Assembly (NCBI RefSeq): GCF_013009555.1
Contig: NZ_CP046176.1
Coordinates: 3,255,501 to 3,319,500 of the forward strand
DNA length: 64,000 nt
DNA from: Phocaeicola dorei
GTDB taxonomy: Bacteria > Bacteroidota > Bacteroidia > Bacteroidales > Bacteroidaceae
Direction of reading: 5' to 3'
The notes under the pieces are model-generated. The model saw only the letters and a list, made by a program, of their open reading frames with translations. It was not told the DNA's origin and did not search any database. Both the position numbers and the translations under genes were made by a program. Position 1 is the stretch's first letter, and each line of letters starts with the position of its first letter. Positions 18,185-26,137 of the stretch are shown here, one piece after another.

Positions 18185-18395
18185 CACCTTGTTACATGGT
18201 ACAAACCTACTTTGTTTGTCCACCAGACAGGACAAGCCTGTGCAATGAACACGATAGGCTTGTACGGTGAACACGGTAAACTTGTGCAGCCTCGAAACAA
18301 CGACTTTCCTTGCCAAAGTATTCAGAATCTTGATACAAGTTCTGTCGGATCCTGCAGCAAGTTCCACGAAATCCTGTACCAAGTTTTGCCGTTAC
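18185..18395. repeat. Degenerate tandem array, period about 22 bp
   Basis: Read on the minus strand, successive 22-base units start AACTTGGTACAGG, AACTTGCTGCAGG, AACTTGTATCAAG; further along come units with CGTGTTCACCGTACAAGCC and CGTGTTCATTGCACAGGC. The best pair on the plus strand is 18234-18255 and 18256-18277. About nine units can be traced. The period is not a multiple of three, so it is not a protein repeat. Confidence 0.6.
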
Positions 18396-18469
18396 ACCCA
18401 GCATCCTTCCCTTTCGGAGGAGAAGGATAAACCGATAGCCGGAAAGACTTAAACTAAAGGTCGGAAGAT

Positions 18470-18560
18470 ATAGATCTTTGAAACGAAACGTCTTGTTCTT
18501 TTTATCAGACGTCTTCATCTTTTTTGCAAACATCCTTGTTTTTTCCGAAAAGAATAAAGG
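18470..18560. repeat. Second degenerate array with AAGAACAAGACG-type units
   Basis: On the minus strand, A-rich units about 22 bases apart read AAAAAACAAGGATGTTT, AAAAAAGATGAAGACGT and AAAAAGAACAAGACGTTT. The last 18 bases (18486-18503) occur exactly at 49918-49935 in the opposite orientation, in the gap after clpB. Confidence 0.55.
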
Positions 18561-18604
18561 CTTTCGGAACGATACGGGACTGTGACCGGAAACAGATTTC
18601 TACA

Positions 18605-18614
18605 CATACGTATG
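18605..18614. repeat. Palindrome CATACGTATG downstream of the sulfatase
   Basis: The second copy of the ten-base palindrome seen at 16367-16376, here inside ACATACGTATGT. Confidence 0.4.
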
Positions 18615-18750
18615 TACGTGTAAAAAAATATCCTGCCACCTGCTTGCTATAATGACTGACCCCGAAACCAAATTCCCTTTTCCATAACTTATCGGGCAAG
18701 CTAATCAGAGCTCATTCCAATAGCATAGGAAAAGCGATGGAACATCAAAT

Positions 18751-18912
18751 TCACACCGCTTTATCTCTAAAAACAAGAAAATGAGTTTCCAAGTGAACCT
18801 CCATTTCACCCGACAGATTCTTCATTTCAGCAAGAAAGGATGCACGAGTTTCATCAAATTTCTGAAGCCCCTCTATCTTTCTATTTTCCAACAGTTCCTG
18901 CAGTCTGTTCAC
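18751..18912 (-). CDS. Possible 53-codon ORF after the beta-barrel gene
   Basis: Starting four bases after the stop codon of the beta-barrel gene, and in the same frame, a GTG begins a run of 53 codons. The product would be charged and probably helical (QELLENRKIEGLQKFDE, then FLAEMKNLSGEMEVHLE). The amino-acid composition looks like real protein, with regular Glu/Lys/Leu spacing. There is no ribosome binding site, so it would depend on coupling to the gene before it. It could be a small gene or the decayed end of a larger one. Confidence 0.35.
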   Translation of the reverse strand: MNRLQELLENRKIEGLQKFDETRASFLAEMKNLSGEMEVHLETHFLVFRDKAV

Positions 18913-18915
18913 AAA

Positions 18916-19692
18916 TTAAAATATAAAGCCTAACCCTAACGACAAATTGGAAAGAGCCAATTTATCTTTCCCTTCATTCTTCTCGTCAGTAATATTAGCC
19001 GATTTCAGACCTTTTTGATAAGCAACATTCAAAAACAAGCGCTTCCAATAGATGCTGCCCTGTATGGCAATTCCCCAGTCAAAACGGTTAATATTACCTT
19101 TAGGATCGTCCCCATCATCATTCTTGCCAAAGGAGGGACAATCATCTTTGGTTATGGTATGTTTATTTTCTCCATATTTGTCGGGGGATACTGTCAAATA
19201 TGTATCCGACTCATATTTAAACTTACCAAACAGCCCATAAGAGAAGTAAGGGCCCACTCCCAACTGAACCCTAAACGATTCTGACAAAGGTAAAGCATAA
19301 GCAAATAAAATAGGAACGTCCAAATAGCCCAGATTATGTTTTTGAGTGACACTAGTGCCGCGAGATTCTGTCACATCATATTTCTTATAAGAATCCAAAT
19401 CGACCCGATGCGATTTTTTAGTAGTAAATTTATCATATTCATAAGTGATACCTTTCATAGAAAGTCCAATAGCAGGCTGAATACTAAAGTTGCCAATCAC
19501 AGGAACATCTATAAAATAATGGACACTGTAACCCATATAGCTTTTATTATTATAATCTTGATCTGCCATAAGATCATTATACTTCCCTGTAGCACTGGTC
19601 ATATTTAACCCCACGCGAATACCGGAAGTAGTTTGTGCTTGTGCCATAAATGCACATACGGACATAGCCATGATAAAAAACAGTTTCTTCAT
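18916..19692 (-). CDS. Outer-membrane beta-barrel protein (PorT/OmpW-like porin family)
   Basis: The protein has 258 residues with a signal peptide ending AFMAQAQ (about residue 20). Alternating hydrophobic strands such as VPILFAYALPLSESFRVQLG and FDWGIAIQGSIYWKRLFLNV, and the final SLGLGFIF ending in Phe, are the marks of an outer-membrane barrel recognised by the Bam machinery. It resembles the outer_membrane beta-barrel proteins (porin-family or PorT-like) that are common in Bacteroides and mostly of unknown function. A broken copy of a related gene ends 15 bp before its start, and the promoter in front of that relic probably now serves this gene. Confidence 0.82.
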   Translation of the reverse strand: MKKLFFIMAMSVCAFMAQAQTTSGIRVGLNMTSATGKYNDLMADQDYNNKSYMGYSVHYFIDVPVIGNFSIQPAIGLSMKGITYEYDKFTTKKSHRVDLDSYKKYDVTESRGTSVTQKHNLGYLDVPILFAYALPLSESFRVQLGVGPYFSYGLFGKFKYESDTYLTVSPDKYGENKHTITKDDCPSFGKNDDGDDPKGNINRFDWGIAIQGSIYWKRLFLNVAYQKGLKSANITDEKNEGKDKLALSNLSLGLGFIF

Positions 19693-19707
19693 AATGCAGT
19701 ATTTTTA

Positions 19708-19947
19708 TTAAAATTTGTAATCTTGTTTTACTCCTTTCATAGTGAACAATAAAGAAAGACGGACAGACCAATTTTCATCAATAGCATACTCAGCTCCTAT
19801 TCCTGCATAGAAACCTGGATGCATTTTAGATTCCTCTACGCTAGACATGCTGCTCATATTGAGCAGCCTTCGCATTCCACATTAAACCCTGTGCATACGA
19901 TGTTAACGAAATTAGCATTAAAATGCTGCAATAATTGTCTTTTCCAT
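19708..19947 (-). pseudogene. Decayed beta-barrel gene upstream of the intact copy
   Basis: Reading the minus strand in three frames gives a recognisable but broken exported protein. It starts MEKTIIAAF in one frame, continues LMLISLTSYAQGLMWNAKA in another (signal peptide ending SYAQ), then shifts again to NMSSMSSVEESK and HPGFYAGIGAEYAIDENWSV, and ends MKGVKQDYKF followed by TAA at 19708-19710. At least two frameshifts and loss of most of the barrel are needed to explain it. The surviving strands (FYAGIGAEYAI, VRLSLLFTMKG) resemble the N-terminal strands of the same porin-like family as the next gene (compare IQPAIGLSMKG there), so this looks like a dead tandem duplicate. Confidence 0.7.
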
Positions 19948-19974
19948 ACTTCGTAACAATTGACTCTATAAGTT

Positions 19975-19990
19975 TACATTTGCAAATGTA
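19975..19990. promoter_or_regulatory. Palindromic promoter element TACATTTGCAAATGTA
   Basis: This is a perfect 16-base palindrome that contains a -7 element (TACATTTG) on both strands. On the minus strand it lies 28 bases before the start of the barrel relic and would give a leader of about 280 nt for the intact barrel gene. Confidence 0.5.
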
Positions 19991-20251
19991 TTGCAACTTT
20001 TATATTCAAAAAACTATCATTTGTCAAGATTTACACTAAACACACTAAAATAGATACCAAGCAGCTAAAATTAACGACTATATATACAATAAATAAATTA
20101 TGCAAATAAGACAAGCTTGAAAATATATAAATTTAGGCTTCACATTCCAGCTCTATATGATATGGAATCGGAAGAACCATCAAAAGCCCAGTTATACTTT
20201 TCACCACCTCTCCAGACTGGCAGTATAGAACTATAGAACCATTTAAAACAT
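19991..20251. other. AT-rich intergenic stretch
   Basis: No gene or clear element seen between the palindromic promoter and the terminator of the next operon. Confidence 0.5.
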
Positions 20252-20298
20252 AAAACAAACAGGCGTTCATTTCCGAGGAATAAACGCCTGTTTGTTTT
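20252..20298. terminator. Strong terminator at the end of the WG-protein operon
   Basis: AAAACAAACAGGCGTT (20252-20267) pairs perfectly with AACGCCTGTTTGTTTT (20283-20298) around a 15-base loop. It lies about 90 bp after the last gene of the minus-strand operon. The stem carries A/T runs on both sides and could act in both directions. Confidence 0.85.
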
Positions 20299-20385
20299 GA
20301 ATTTCACTATTCAGCCATATCAACAAATCTTTTTGGCAAGCAACCAATTTTCACTTCTGTTGACGAAGCCGGCTAACTTAAACAC

Positions 20386-21597
20386 TTATTTTATTTCACG
20401 AATCAACATTCCCGGATAAAAATCGCCACCCGACACTTTTCGGAAAGTGGTAAAACCAAAGTCCGAACCATAAGCCTGTTCCTCGGAAGCCATATAACGA
20501 TTATCCCAAATCAGATTCTCCTTAGGCTGAATCACTCCTACACGCTTATAAGTCATTTTGCCTTCTTTGCTCAGTTCGGCTTCCAGTACTTCAAATTTAG
20601 ACTTTTCAGTGACTCCCTCTTTCAAGCCAATATAAGCTTTAAGGGGAGAAACACTAATTAAGGGGGTATTTACTTTGAACTGGTCAAAATTCTTTTGCAG
20701 ACTCGCTATATTTTCATCAATGGCACGTTGGCATGCCTTTCGCACCATTTGCTGGGGCTCGTCCAAGTTAATACCCAAAAAGGAAGTGTTACTTCCATCA
20801 CTATGCTGGCTGCCCACATACTTCAACTTGAACATCTTACGGTTATTATTGAAAGCATTCACCTTCTCCTTATTATCCTTATCAGTATAATATTGAGTAT
20901 AGAATTTTGTTGCAGTCTCTTCATCCCAAACCAGTTGATAGAGATAAGTATCAATATTTACTTTAAACCCCTTATAGGATGCAACTATATCTCCCGTAGA
21001 ATTACCTAAATCCATATAGGATGTCTCACCGGTGTAAATGGCCGCTGCCGCACCCAGCCCTTTGACAATTCCTCCCCACACACTTGAACCTTTTGAACGG
21101 TCAATATAGCGAATATCATTCACAATAAGAAAAGTATTTCCAATCAAGTCCTCACCGGCATCTTCCAACAGAGCGTTTCCGCGTTGAGTCTTGGATGCCA
21201 AAGCCTTGTCCAGTTCGGAAGCATTGTACAGCCCTCGTTCTTTCACCAGTTCTACATCACAGACCCCTGTCATGTAATCACGGTTAAACCAGCGTCCTAC
21301 CATACGACTGGCAATACCATTATTTCTGATAAATTCATCTATCTCCTCATGGTTTTTATCCAATTTCTTTTCAGAAGTATAGATTACTTTTACACTTAAA
21401 TCATGATTATTGTATTTATCAGGAACAGGAATTTTGAGAAAAACATCCTTTATTTCATCACCAAATTCTCTTCCTTCGTGATTGATCATCATGCTATAAA
21501 GAGAACTGCGACGATATTTTATTTCGCCGTCTCCTTGGGCTTGAATTTGAGCGGCGAATACCACCGTCAACAACTGTATTATAATGAATCTTTTCAT
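20386..21597 (-). CDS. Exported protein of unknown function, last gene of the WG operon
   Basis: I do not recognise the family. The protein has 403 residues and a signal peptide ending AAQIQAQ (about residue 20). A glycine/alanine-rich segment, VWGGIVKGLGAAAAIYTG (about 170-187), is the only hydrophobic stretch after the signal and might insert into or lie on a membrane. The rest is polar with mixed helix and strand (for example YLYQLVWDEETATKFYTQYY). It follows the large WG-repeat gene by 18 bp and is followed by the operon terminator, so it is probably produced with the other exported proteins of the operon. Confidence 0.7.
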   Translation of the reverse strand: MKRFIIIQLLTVVFAAQIQAQGDGEIKYRRSSLYSMMINHEGREFGDEIKDVFLKIPVPDKYNNHDLSVKVIYTSEKKLDKNHEEIDEFIRNNGIASRMVGRWFNRDYMTGVCDVELVKERGLYNASELDKALASKTQRGNALLEDAGEDLIGNTFLIVNDIRYIDRSKGSSVWGGIVKGLGAAAAIYTGETSYMDLGNSTGDIVASYKGFKVNIDTYLYQLVWDEETATKFYTQYYTDKDNKEKVNAFNNNRKMFKLKYVGSQHSDGSNTSFLGINLDEPQQMVRKACQRAIDENIASLQKNFDQFKVNTPLISVSPLKAYIGLKEGVTEKSKFEVLEAELSKEGKMTYKRVGVIQPKENLIWDNRYMASEEQAYGSDFGFTTFRKVSGGDFYPGMLIREIK

Positions 21598-21615
21598 TTT
21601 TCAAACATTCAATAA

Positions 21616-23442
21616 TTAATAATCCCAATGTTTATCTGGAATGACAAAGGTTATCTTAAACATATTTGTATCCGGGTCAAAACGTGCAATCACTCGAAGA
21701 GCCTCTACTTCGGTCAAGCTCTTCTTGTCTTCCGCTAACATATATTGTTTGGCCAAGACCATATCCTCTTCTTTTTCGAACAAGCAAGGCACCAGTATCT
21801 TGCCATCCGGATCAATAATCCCCCACTTTCCATCGGACATCACATAAGCCATCTCATTATCAAAATTGGATGCATTGGCAAATCCCTGCTTCAGACGAAC
21901 AGACTTTTGCACCCCATCATAAAGGTAATACAGGTTATCCTTTTTCACCCATATCAATTGCGGATTGACTATAGGAGCTACACCTTGCCACTCTAAAGGA
22001 ACGACAACCCGGTTCTGCAAATCAATAGCCCCCCATAATTTGTTCAGGCATACGGATGCATACCCCCGATGAAAATTGCCTATACGGTCATACTTATCGG
22101 ATACGATTTGTCCTTTCATATCTACATAAAACCAAGAAGCATTTTTTTGTACTCCCAAGCGCCCATTGTTCACACTGGTAAGCGAATTAGTATATTCAAT
22201 AGGAATAACAACTGCCCCTGTAGAATCAATTGCACCAAAAGCCGATCCCTTTTGTACCACCCGGTATCCTTCATTGCTCAGGAAAGCCTTTGACAGGCCA
22301 CCAATCACCTTGTTCCCCTTTTTATCTATGAAATACAATTCATCATCCAATGAAACCGGAGCTAAATTATGGCTGAAAGCCCCAAACTTTCCCTTTTCTG
22401 AAGAAGGTATTCTGACCATCACTTCAGCATCCAAATCATAATAAGCTTTAGCTATTTGCTTCTTTTCCACTTTAGCAAGCCTAAGCATATTGTCTGAAGG
22501 AGGAAGAATAGCCTGATTGGCTGTTAAAGGAATAATAGTATTTCCATGGACATCTACCAACCCTTGGGATTTCTTATTAATGAAATAAAAATAATCTACC
22601 CTCGATGAAGGCAACTGGGACTCAGCAGCATGAGGCTTGGGAAGCAGCAAGCTCTGTATCTCCTGCTTGGTAGCAGGAAATGCGGACTGGTCTGCCTTAG
22701 TATAAAAGGCAGCCTCATCAAGCAAAGCTCCAGTTTTCTTATCTCGCAAAATAGGGAAGTTGCCCACATCTTCATATTTGGCAGGAATTATTTCCCGCCC
22801 ATTTTCATTGATTAACCCGAATTTACCTTTAGACACCATGTTGTTCTTTTTATCGTATTTGCCACCGATATTAACCCAACAGATTCCTTGGTCGTTGAAA
22901 CTGCCTATAAAATTATAAGTAGGCTTCACTATGATATTGCCAGCTGAATCAATGAACCCGAACTTCTTGCCTTTCAAGACATATATCAGTTTTTTATTTA
23001 AATCTCCCATTGCCTCATAATCAGTTTTCAGGATTTCCTTACCTGTCTTATCAATCAACCCCCATTTTTCACCTGTATTACTACTAGCTTTATTGCCTAT
23101 GAGTCCACCCGTTGTTAGCATTACTCCTTTTTTAGTATTTCCACCTTCAGCGACGGGGCAAACCCCGTTATAAAATTCACCGATATATGTATATTTCCGT
23201 TTTGTAATGATTTCACCATCTTCATTAATCAGACTGTATTTTCCATCTTTTCCTATTTTAGCGATACCGTCTTTAAAAGGGGTAGCTTCATCATATTTAT
23301 ACTTTATCACTACTGTCCCGTCTTCCGTCATAAAGCCATAACGCCCCTTTTCATTCTGCACGGCCTTCAACCTCTGAGCTTGCACAGAGCCACTGACCAG
23401 CACCAGCAGACATAGAATTAGGATAACTTTTTTATTTCTCAT
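21616..23442 (-). CDS. WG-repeat protein, exported (large)
   Basis: WG (KWG leptospira) repeats are beta-hairpin units of about 35 residues, thought to form extended binding surfaces. About nine to eleven can be counted here: for example GRYGFMTEDGTVVIKYKYDE, KYSLINEDGEIITKRKYTYI, KWGLIDKTGKEILKTDYEAM, KFGFIDSAGNIIVKPTYNFI, KFGLINENGREIIPAKYEDV, and near the C-terminus KWGIIDPDGKILVPCLFE. The start at 23442 gives MRNKKVILILCLLVLVSGS and a clean signal peptide ending VQAQ; an upstream extension to 23487 would overlap the previous gene. Its position in the operon and the shared repeat type link it to the first gene at 26.7-28.3 kb. Molecular role unknown. Confidence 0.82.
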   Translation of the reverse strand: MRNKKVILILCLLVLVSGSVQAQRLKAVQNEKGRYGFMTEDGTVVIKYKYDEATPFKDGIAKIGKDGKYSLINEDGEIITKRKYTYIGEFYNGVCPVAEGGNTKKGVMLTTGGLIGNKASSNTGEKWGLIDKTGKEILKTDYEAMGDLNKKLIYVLKGKKFGFIDSAGNIIVKPTYNFIGSFNDQGICWVNIGGKYDKKNNMVSKGKFGLINENGREIIPAKYEDVGNFPILRDKKTGALLDEAAFYTKADQSAFPATKQEIQSLLLPKPHAAESQLPSSRVDYFYFINKKSQGLVDVHGNTIIPLTANQAILPPSDNMLRLAKVEKKQIAKAYYDLDAEVMVRIPSSEKGKFGAFSHNLAPVSLDDELYFIDKKGNKVIGGLSKAFLSNEGYRVVQKGSAFGAIDSTGAVVIPIEYTNSLTSVNNGRLGVQKNASWFYVDMKGQIVSDKYDRIGNFHRGYASVCLNKLWGAIDLQNRVVVPLEWQGVAPIVNPQLIWVKKDNLYYLYDGVQKSVRLKQGFANASNFDNEMAYVMSDGKWGIIDPDGKILVPCLFEKEEDMVLAKQYMLAEDKKSLTEVEALRVIARFDPDTNMFKITFVIPDKHWDY

Positions 23443-23474
23443 ATTCTTTTTATTTAAAATCATTTGAACTTGAA

Positions 23475-24410
23475 TTAATGGAGCCAAGTAATATTAGTAG
23501 TAACCGGTTGCTGCCCATTACCAAATGCTACACCTATAGCTCTGGCAGCTTCTATCCTCTGCTTTTTCAGCCCCGCTTCATCCTTATATTTCTCACGATT
23601 CTCAAAATCCCAATCACTGGTCACCTTTTGCTTTATTTCATTATACAAAGCTTTAGCTTCACCTTCACAACTACTTCCCGGCTCAATGAAAACCAACCAG
23701 TCAAAAGCCCTTGAAGCACCTTCCGCATCGGGTGACTTTGCCCATTCGGATCTGGCGTATTGCATAATCAATTGACAATTATAATTCACATATTGAGTAT
23801 AATAAGTGTCTATCAGTTTACTAGCTTCCTCATAGCCGACACAACATTCAGGAATGGAGGTAACATAATACAATGCAGCATCATACTCATGCATAGAAGC
23901 ACTTTTTTGCGCTTTTATCAATATTTGCCTATAATTACTATTATACCAAGAGATAATTTTTTCTTTCCCTTCGCGTATAAATTCTTGCATTTTCACGTTT
24001 TTGCCATTTATTGCACGGAAAGCATTGATATATGCCCGGTTAATATTAGTACCTACTCCTTTTGCATCCACAGTGAGAGTAGAAAATACTTTCTGCCCTA
24101 CTGCATCTCCTATATACAAAGTCAATTGAACAGTAAGCGCTGTACTGACAGGAGGACCGGACAATGTTTCCTTATATAAAGTATTGGCCTTAGCTGTGAT
24201 AAAGAATGGTGTAAAATTGGAATTGGCAACACCCCCCTGAGCGGCCACTGCCGCAGCTAAACGATTTCCTAAAATCTCTTGTACCTGAGATGGAAGTTCC
24301 TCTTTCTGGGCAGCTTTAGCTATTGTAAGGCTTATCTCACAATCCTGTGCTGCCGCAGACATGGCACAACATGCACACCAAGCGGTAAATATCATATTCC
24401 TTATTTTCAT
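23475..24410 (-). CDS. Exported protein of unknown function
   Basis: The protein has 311 residues with a signal peptide ending AMSAAAQ (about residue 22). The N-terminal half (VQEILGNRLAAAVAAQGGV, FTPFFITAKANTLYKETLSG, LTVQLTLYIGDAV) resembles periplasmic proteins of the TolB/CsgG type that begin with an alpha/beta unit; this is only an impression from pattern. The C-terminal half is helical with four cysteines (ECC, NYNC, SSC), which could form disulfides. It follows the DUF6175-like gene by 7 bp, so the two are very likely translated together. Confidence 0.7.
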   Translation of the reverse strand: MKIRNMIFTAWCACCAMSAAAQDCEISLTIAKAAQKEELPSQVQEILGNRLAAAVAAQGGVANSNFTPFFITAKANTLYKETLSGPPVSTALTVQLTLYIGDAVGQKVFSTLTVDAKGVGTNINRAYINAFRAINGKNVKMQEFIREGKEKIISWYNSNYRQILIKAQKSASMHEYDAALYYVTSIPECCVGYEEASKLIDTYYTQYVNYNCQLIMQYARSEWAKSPDAEGASRAFDWLVFIEPGSSCEGEAKALYNEIKQKVTSDWDFENREKYKDEAGLKKQRIEAARAIGVAFGNGQQPVTTNITWLH

Positions 24411-24417
24411 ATCTTTT

Positions 24418-25368
24418 CTATTTTTCTCCGATAACCAATTCAGCTTTACCTAACCCTTTCGTCATTACTTTGCAGGTAAGATTGGCTTTCTGATTGAGAT
24501 ATTTGCGCAAATCATTTGCAAAGCTTCTTGTATCTCTAGCCATTCCATTTTCACGATAAAGCGGAATGCGTACCTGCTCAAAAAGCATCATATTCTCAGT
24601 TGCATCAGTTAAACTAAAACGATGAGTCACCGTATTCTGCGCCACCCAATCTTCTATGATTTCCTGTAGTTCAGCCCCCCCAAATTCACTTTCCAAATTA
24701 ACACCGCTCCCATTATCAAACACGTGGACTTCTAATGCTACTTCACGGCCATTAGCCATCAAATCATCAAAATGTTTCTGTAACTGACTTACGAAAGCAT
24801 CCATCTTGTCTACTACCGCTTCTTCCAACAATACTGCCACTTCAGCAGCCATAGAAGGTTCTCCCGTACCTTGCGTCGCTGCGACCTGCTTATTAGTGTA
24901 AGCATCCAAGCCTCGCAAAGTATAAGTAACAGAACGTTTGGGACCCATTGTATTAATATTCCAAACTACTTCAATCAGAATATCAGCTTTAGCTCTATTC
25001 ATTAACCGATCCAAAGGAGACTCTGCCAGTGAAGCTCCCGAAGTAGAACTGGTAGTCATCTCATGTTCCGCCGAACTCTGCTCTATGGAACGAATAGAAG
25101 ATGCCATATCTTTCAACGGAAAATCTTTTTCAGCCATCAACTCACCTATTTTCGTTATGACATTCACCAAGTTCAGATCATTATCCAACGCCTTTTTATA
25201 ATCCGGAAGTTCGGTAATAATGCCTTGATTGTTATATTTTTGTGTATAACCATTATGGGTACACCACACATTAGCAGGAACAACCATAATGGTGGGTTTT
25301 TTAGCCTGTCCATACACTCCGGTGTGTACAAGTGCTACAATAAATAAAATAGCATATAATTTTTTCAT
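24418..25368 (-). CDS. Exported DUF6175-like protein with CsgG-like pattern
   Basis: The protein has 316 residues with a signal peptide ending TGVYGQ. I think this is the family labelled DUF6175 in Bacteroides, from memory. The order of elements resembles the CsgG/LpoB fold: an opening strand KPTIMVVPA, a stretch ADILIEVVWNIN, then VTYTLRGLDAYTNKQVAATQ, and a helix before a final strand VALEVHVFD. In CsgG-like proteins this fold builds periplasmic or outer-membrane assemblies. A Ser/Thr-rich linker (TTSSTSGASLAE) separates the first helices. It sits 12 bp after the LPP20-like lipoprotein gene and 7 bp before the next gene. Confidence 0.68.
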   Translation of the reverse strand: MKKLYAILFIVALVHTGVYGQAKKPTIMVVPANVWCTHNGYTQKYNNQGIITELPDYKKALDNDLNLVNVITKIGELMAEKDFPLKDMASSIRSIEQSSAEHEMTTSSTSGASLAESPLDRLMNRAKADILIEVVWNINTMGPKRSVTYTLRGLDAYTNKQVAATQGTGEPSMAAEVAVLLEEAVVDKMDAFVSQLQKHFDDLMANGREVALEVHVFDNGSGVNLESEFGGAELQEIIEDWVAQNTVTHRFSLTDATENMMLFEQVRIPLYRENGMARDTRSFANDLRKYLNQKANLTCKVMTKGLGKAELVIGEK

Positions 25369-25380
25369 GTTTTTCTGTCT

Positions 25381-25866
25381 TTATGGTTTTAAAATTTTAT
25401 CTTCTATCAGTTTCTGCTGTAATTGAGAACGAAGCACACGCACCGTAGTGGAATAAGAAATTTGAGTCTTATTAGAAGTCTTCATGTTAGAATTTGTTTT
25501 CTTATCTTCCATACTTACATACTTCAGGTATTCCCCTCCGTCTCTAAAAAAGTCGTTAAAATAATATGCATACCGTTCCTGTGCATTCACTTCTGTTACC
25601 AAAGGGCGCACACTACATTCACGACTACCGGCAGCAACACCTTTGAACAAAACATCCCTTACTGCATTTTTCTTTGCCTGCTCTATAGCATCAGTACGAT
25701 TTTTCCCTCTGCCCCAAGCTCGAAGTGTCTCCGAACCATCCAGTTCTACTCCCAAACATTCACTCTCAAAGGAATGATAGGAAGAAACACTCTTTTTGCT
25801 GCTGCATCCGGCAAAGACAAGTAAAAGCAGACATCCCAATTTCCACGTATAAAATAGATATTTCAT
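25381..25866 (-). CDS. LPP20-like lipoprotein, paralogue of the gene at 26.1-26.6 kb
   Basis: A lipoprotein signal ends LLVFAGC, so Cys at about residue 18 would be lipidated. I chose the ATG at 25866 (MKYLFYTW) because an ATG eight codons upstream overlaps the relic before it and gives a charged N-terminus. The core RTDAIEQAKKNAVRDVLFKG, followed by Pro, YYFNDFFRDGGEYLKYV and a C-terminal helix, is shared with the protein of the second gene of the operon (AVHGVLFKG, DYFDVFFQKGGSYINFA). The Ala-rich helix before a beta-strand resembles the small LPP20 family. Function unknown. Confidence 0.72.
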   Translation of the reverse strand: MKYLFYTWKLGCLLLLVFAGCSSKKSVSSYHSFESECLGVELDGSETLRAWGRGKNRTDAIEQAKKNAVRDVLFKGVAAGSRECSVRPLVTEVNAQERYAYYFNDFFRDGGEYLKYVSMEDKKTNSNMKTSNKTQISYSTTVRVLRSQLQQKLIEDKILKP

Positions 25867-25879
25867 AATTTTTTCTTCT

Positions 25880-26134
25880 TTAAAATTCATAGCCTAATTT
25901 CAATAATACAATATTCTCAAAATGACGCTCTCCTCCACAAACTTCCACAACGACCAAAGGATACTGATAAATTTCACCATTGGATGCCTTTATTTTCACT
26001 ATCCGTACGCTTCAAGATAACTCCCTTCACTACGTACCATTATTCAGATAAAACACTTCATGAGCCTGCTGGGCAAAAGCAGGCAATAGTGCGCCAGCCA
26101 GTATCAGAAAAGTAACAATCAATCTCTTATACAT
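25880..26134 (-). pseudogene. Decayed exported-protein gene inside the WG operon
   Basis: The minus strand starts with a good signal peptide, MYKRLIVTFLILAGALLP then AFAQ, followed by QAHEVFYLNNGT. The frame then meets TAG, TGA and TGA. The sequence continues in a neighbouring frame as VVKGVILKRTDSEN and returns to the first frame as VKIKASNGEIYQYPLVVVE, ending LLKLGYEF and TAA. Two compensating indels explain it. The pattern EVxYLxNGxxxxGxIxx...G.IY.Y is that of a small exported Bacteroides family. It begins 3 bp after the stop of the previous gene and ends 13 bp before the next start, so the operon organisation has stayed intact around a dead gene. Confidence 0.68.
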
Positions 26135-26137
26135 AAG

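Larger units (their letters stand above)
18009..18750. other. Non-coding convergent gap with repeats
   Basis: Open frames here (for example one running 18008-18430 on the plus strand) lack coding character. The stretch holds a 10-bp hairpin, two arrays with a period of about 22 bp and a CATACGTATG palindrome, each listed separately. Confidence 0.6.

Noticed and set aside
18008..18430. 140-codon open frame after the sulfatase
   Set aside because: It runs through the 22-bp repeat array and has no coding character.
18185..18560. Possible CRISPR array
   Set aside because: Units are degenerate, there is no constant repeat with unique spacers and no cas gene.
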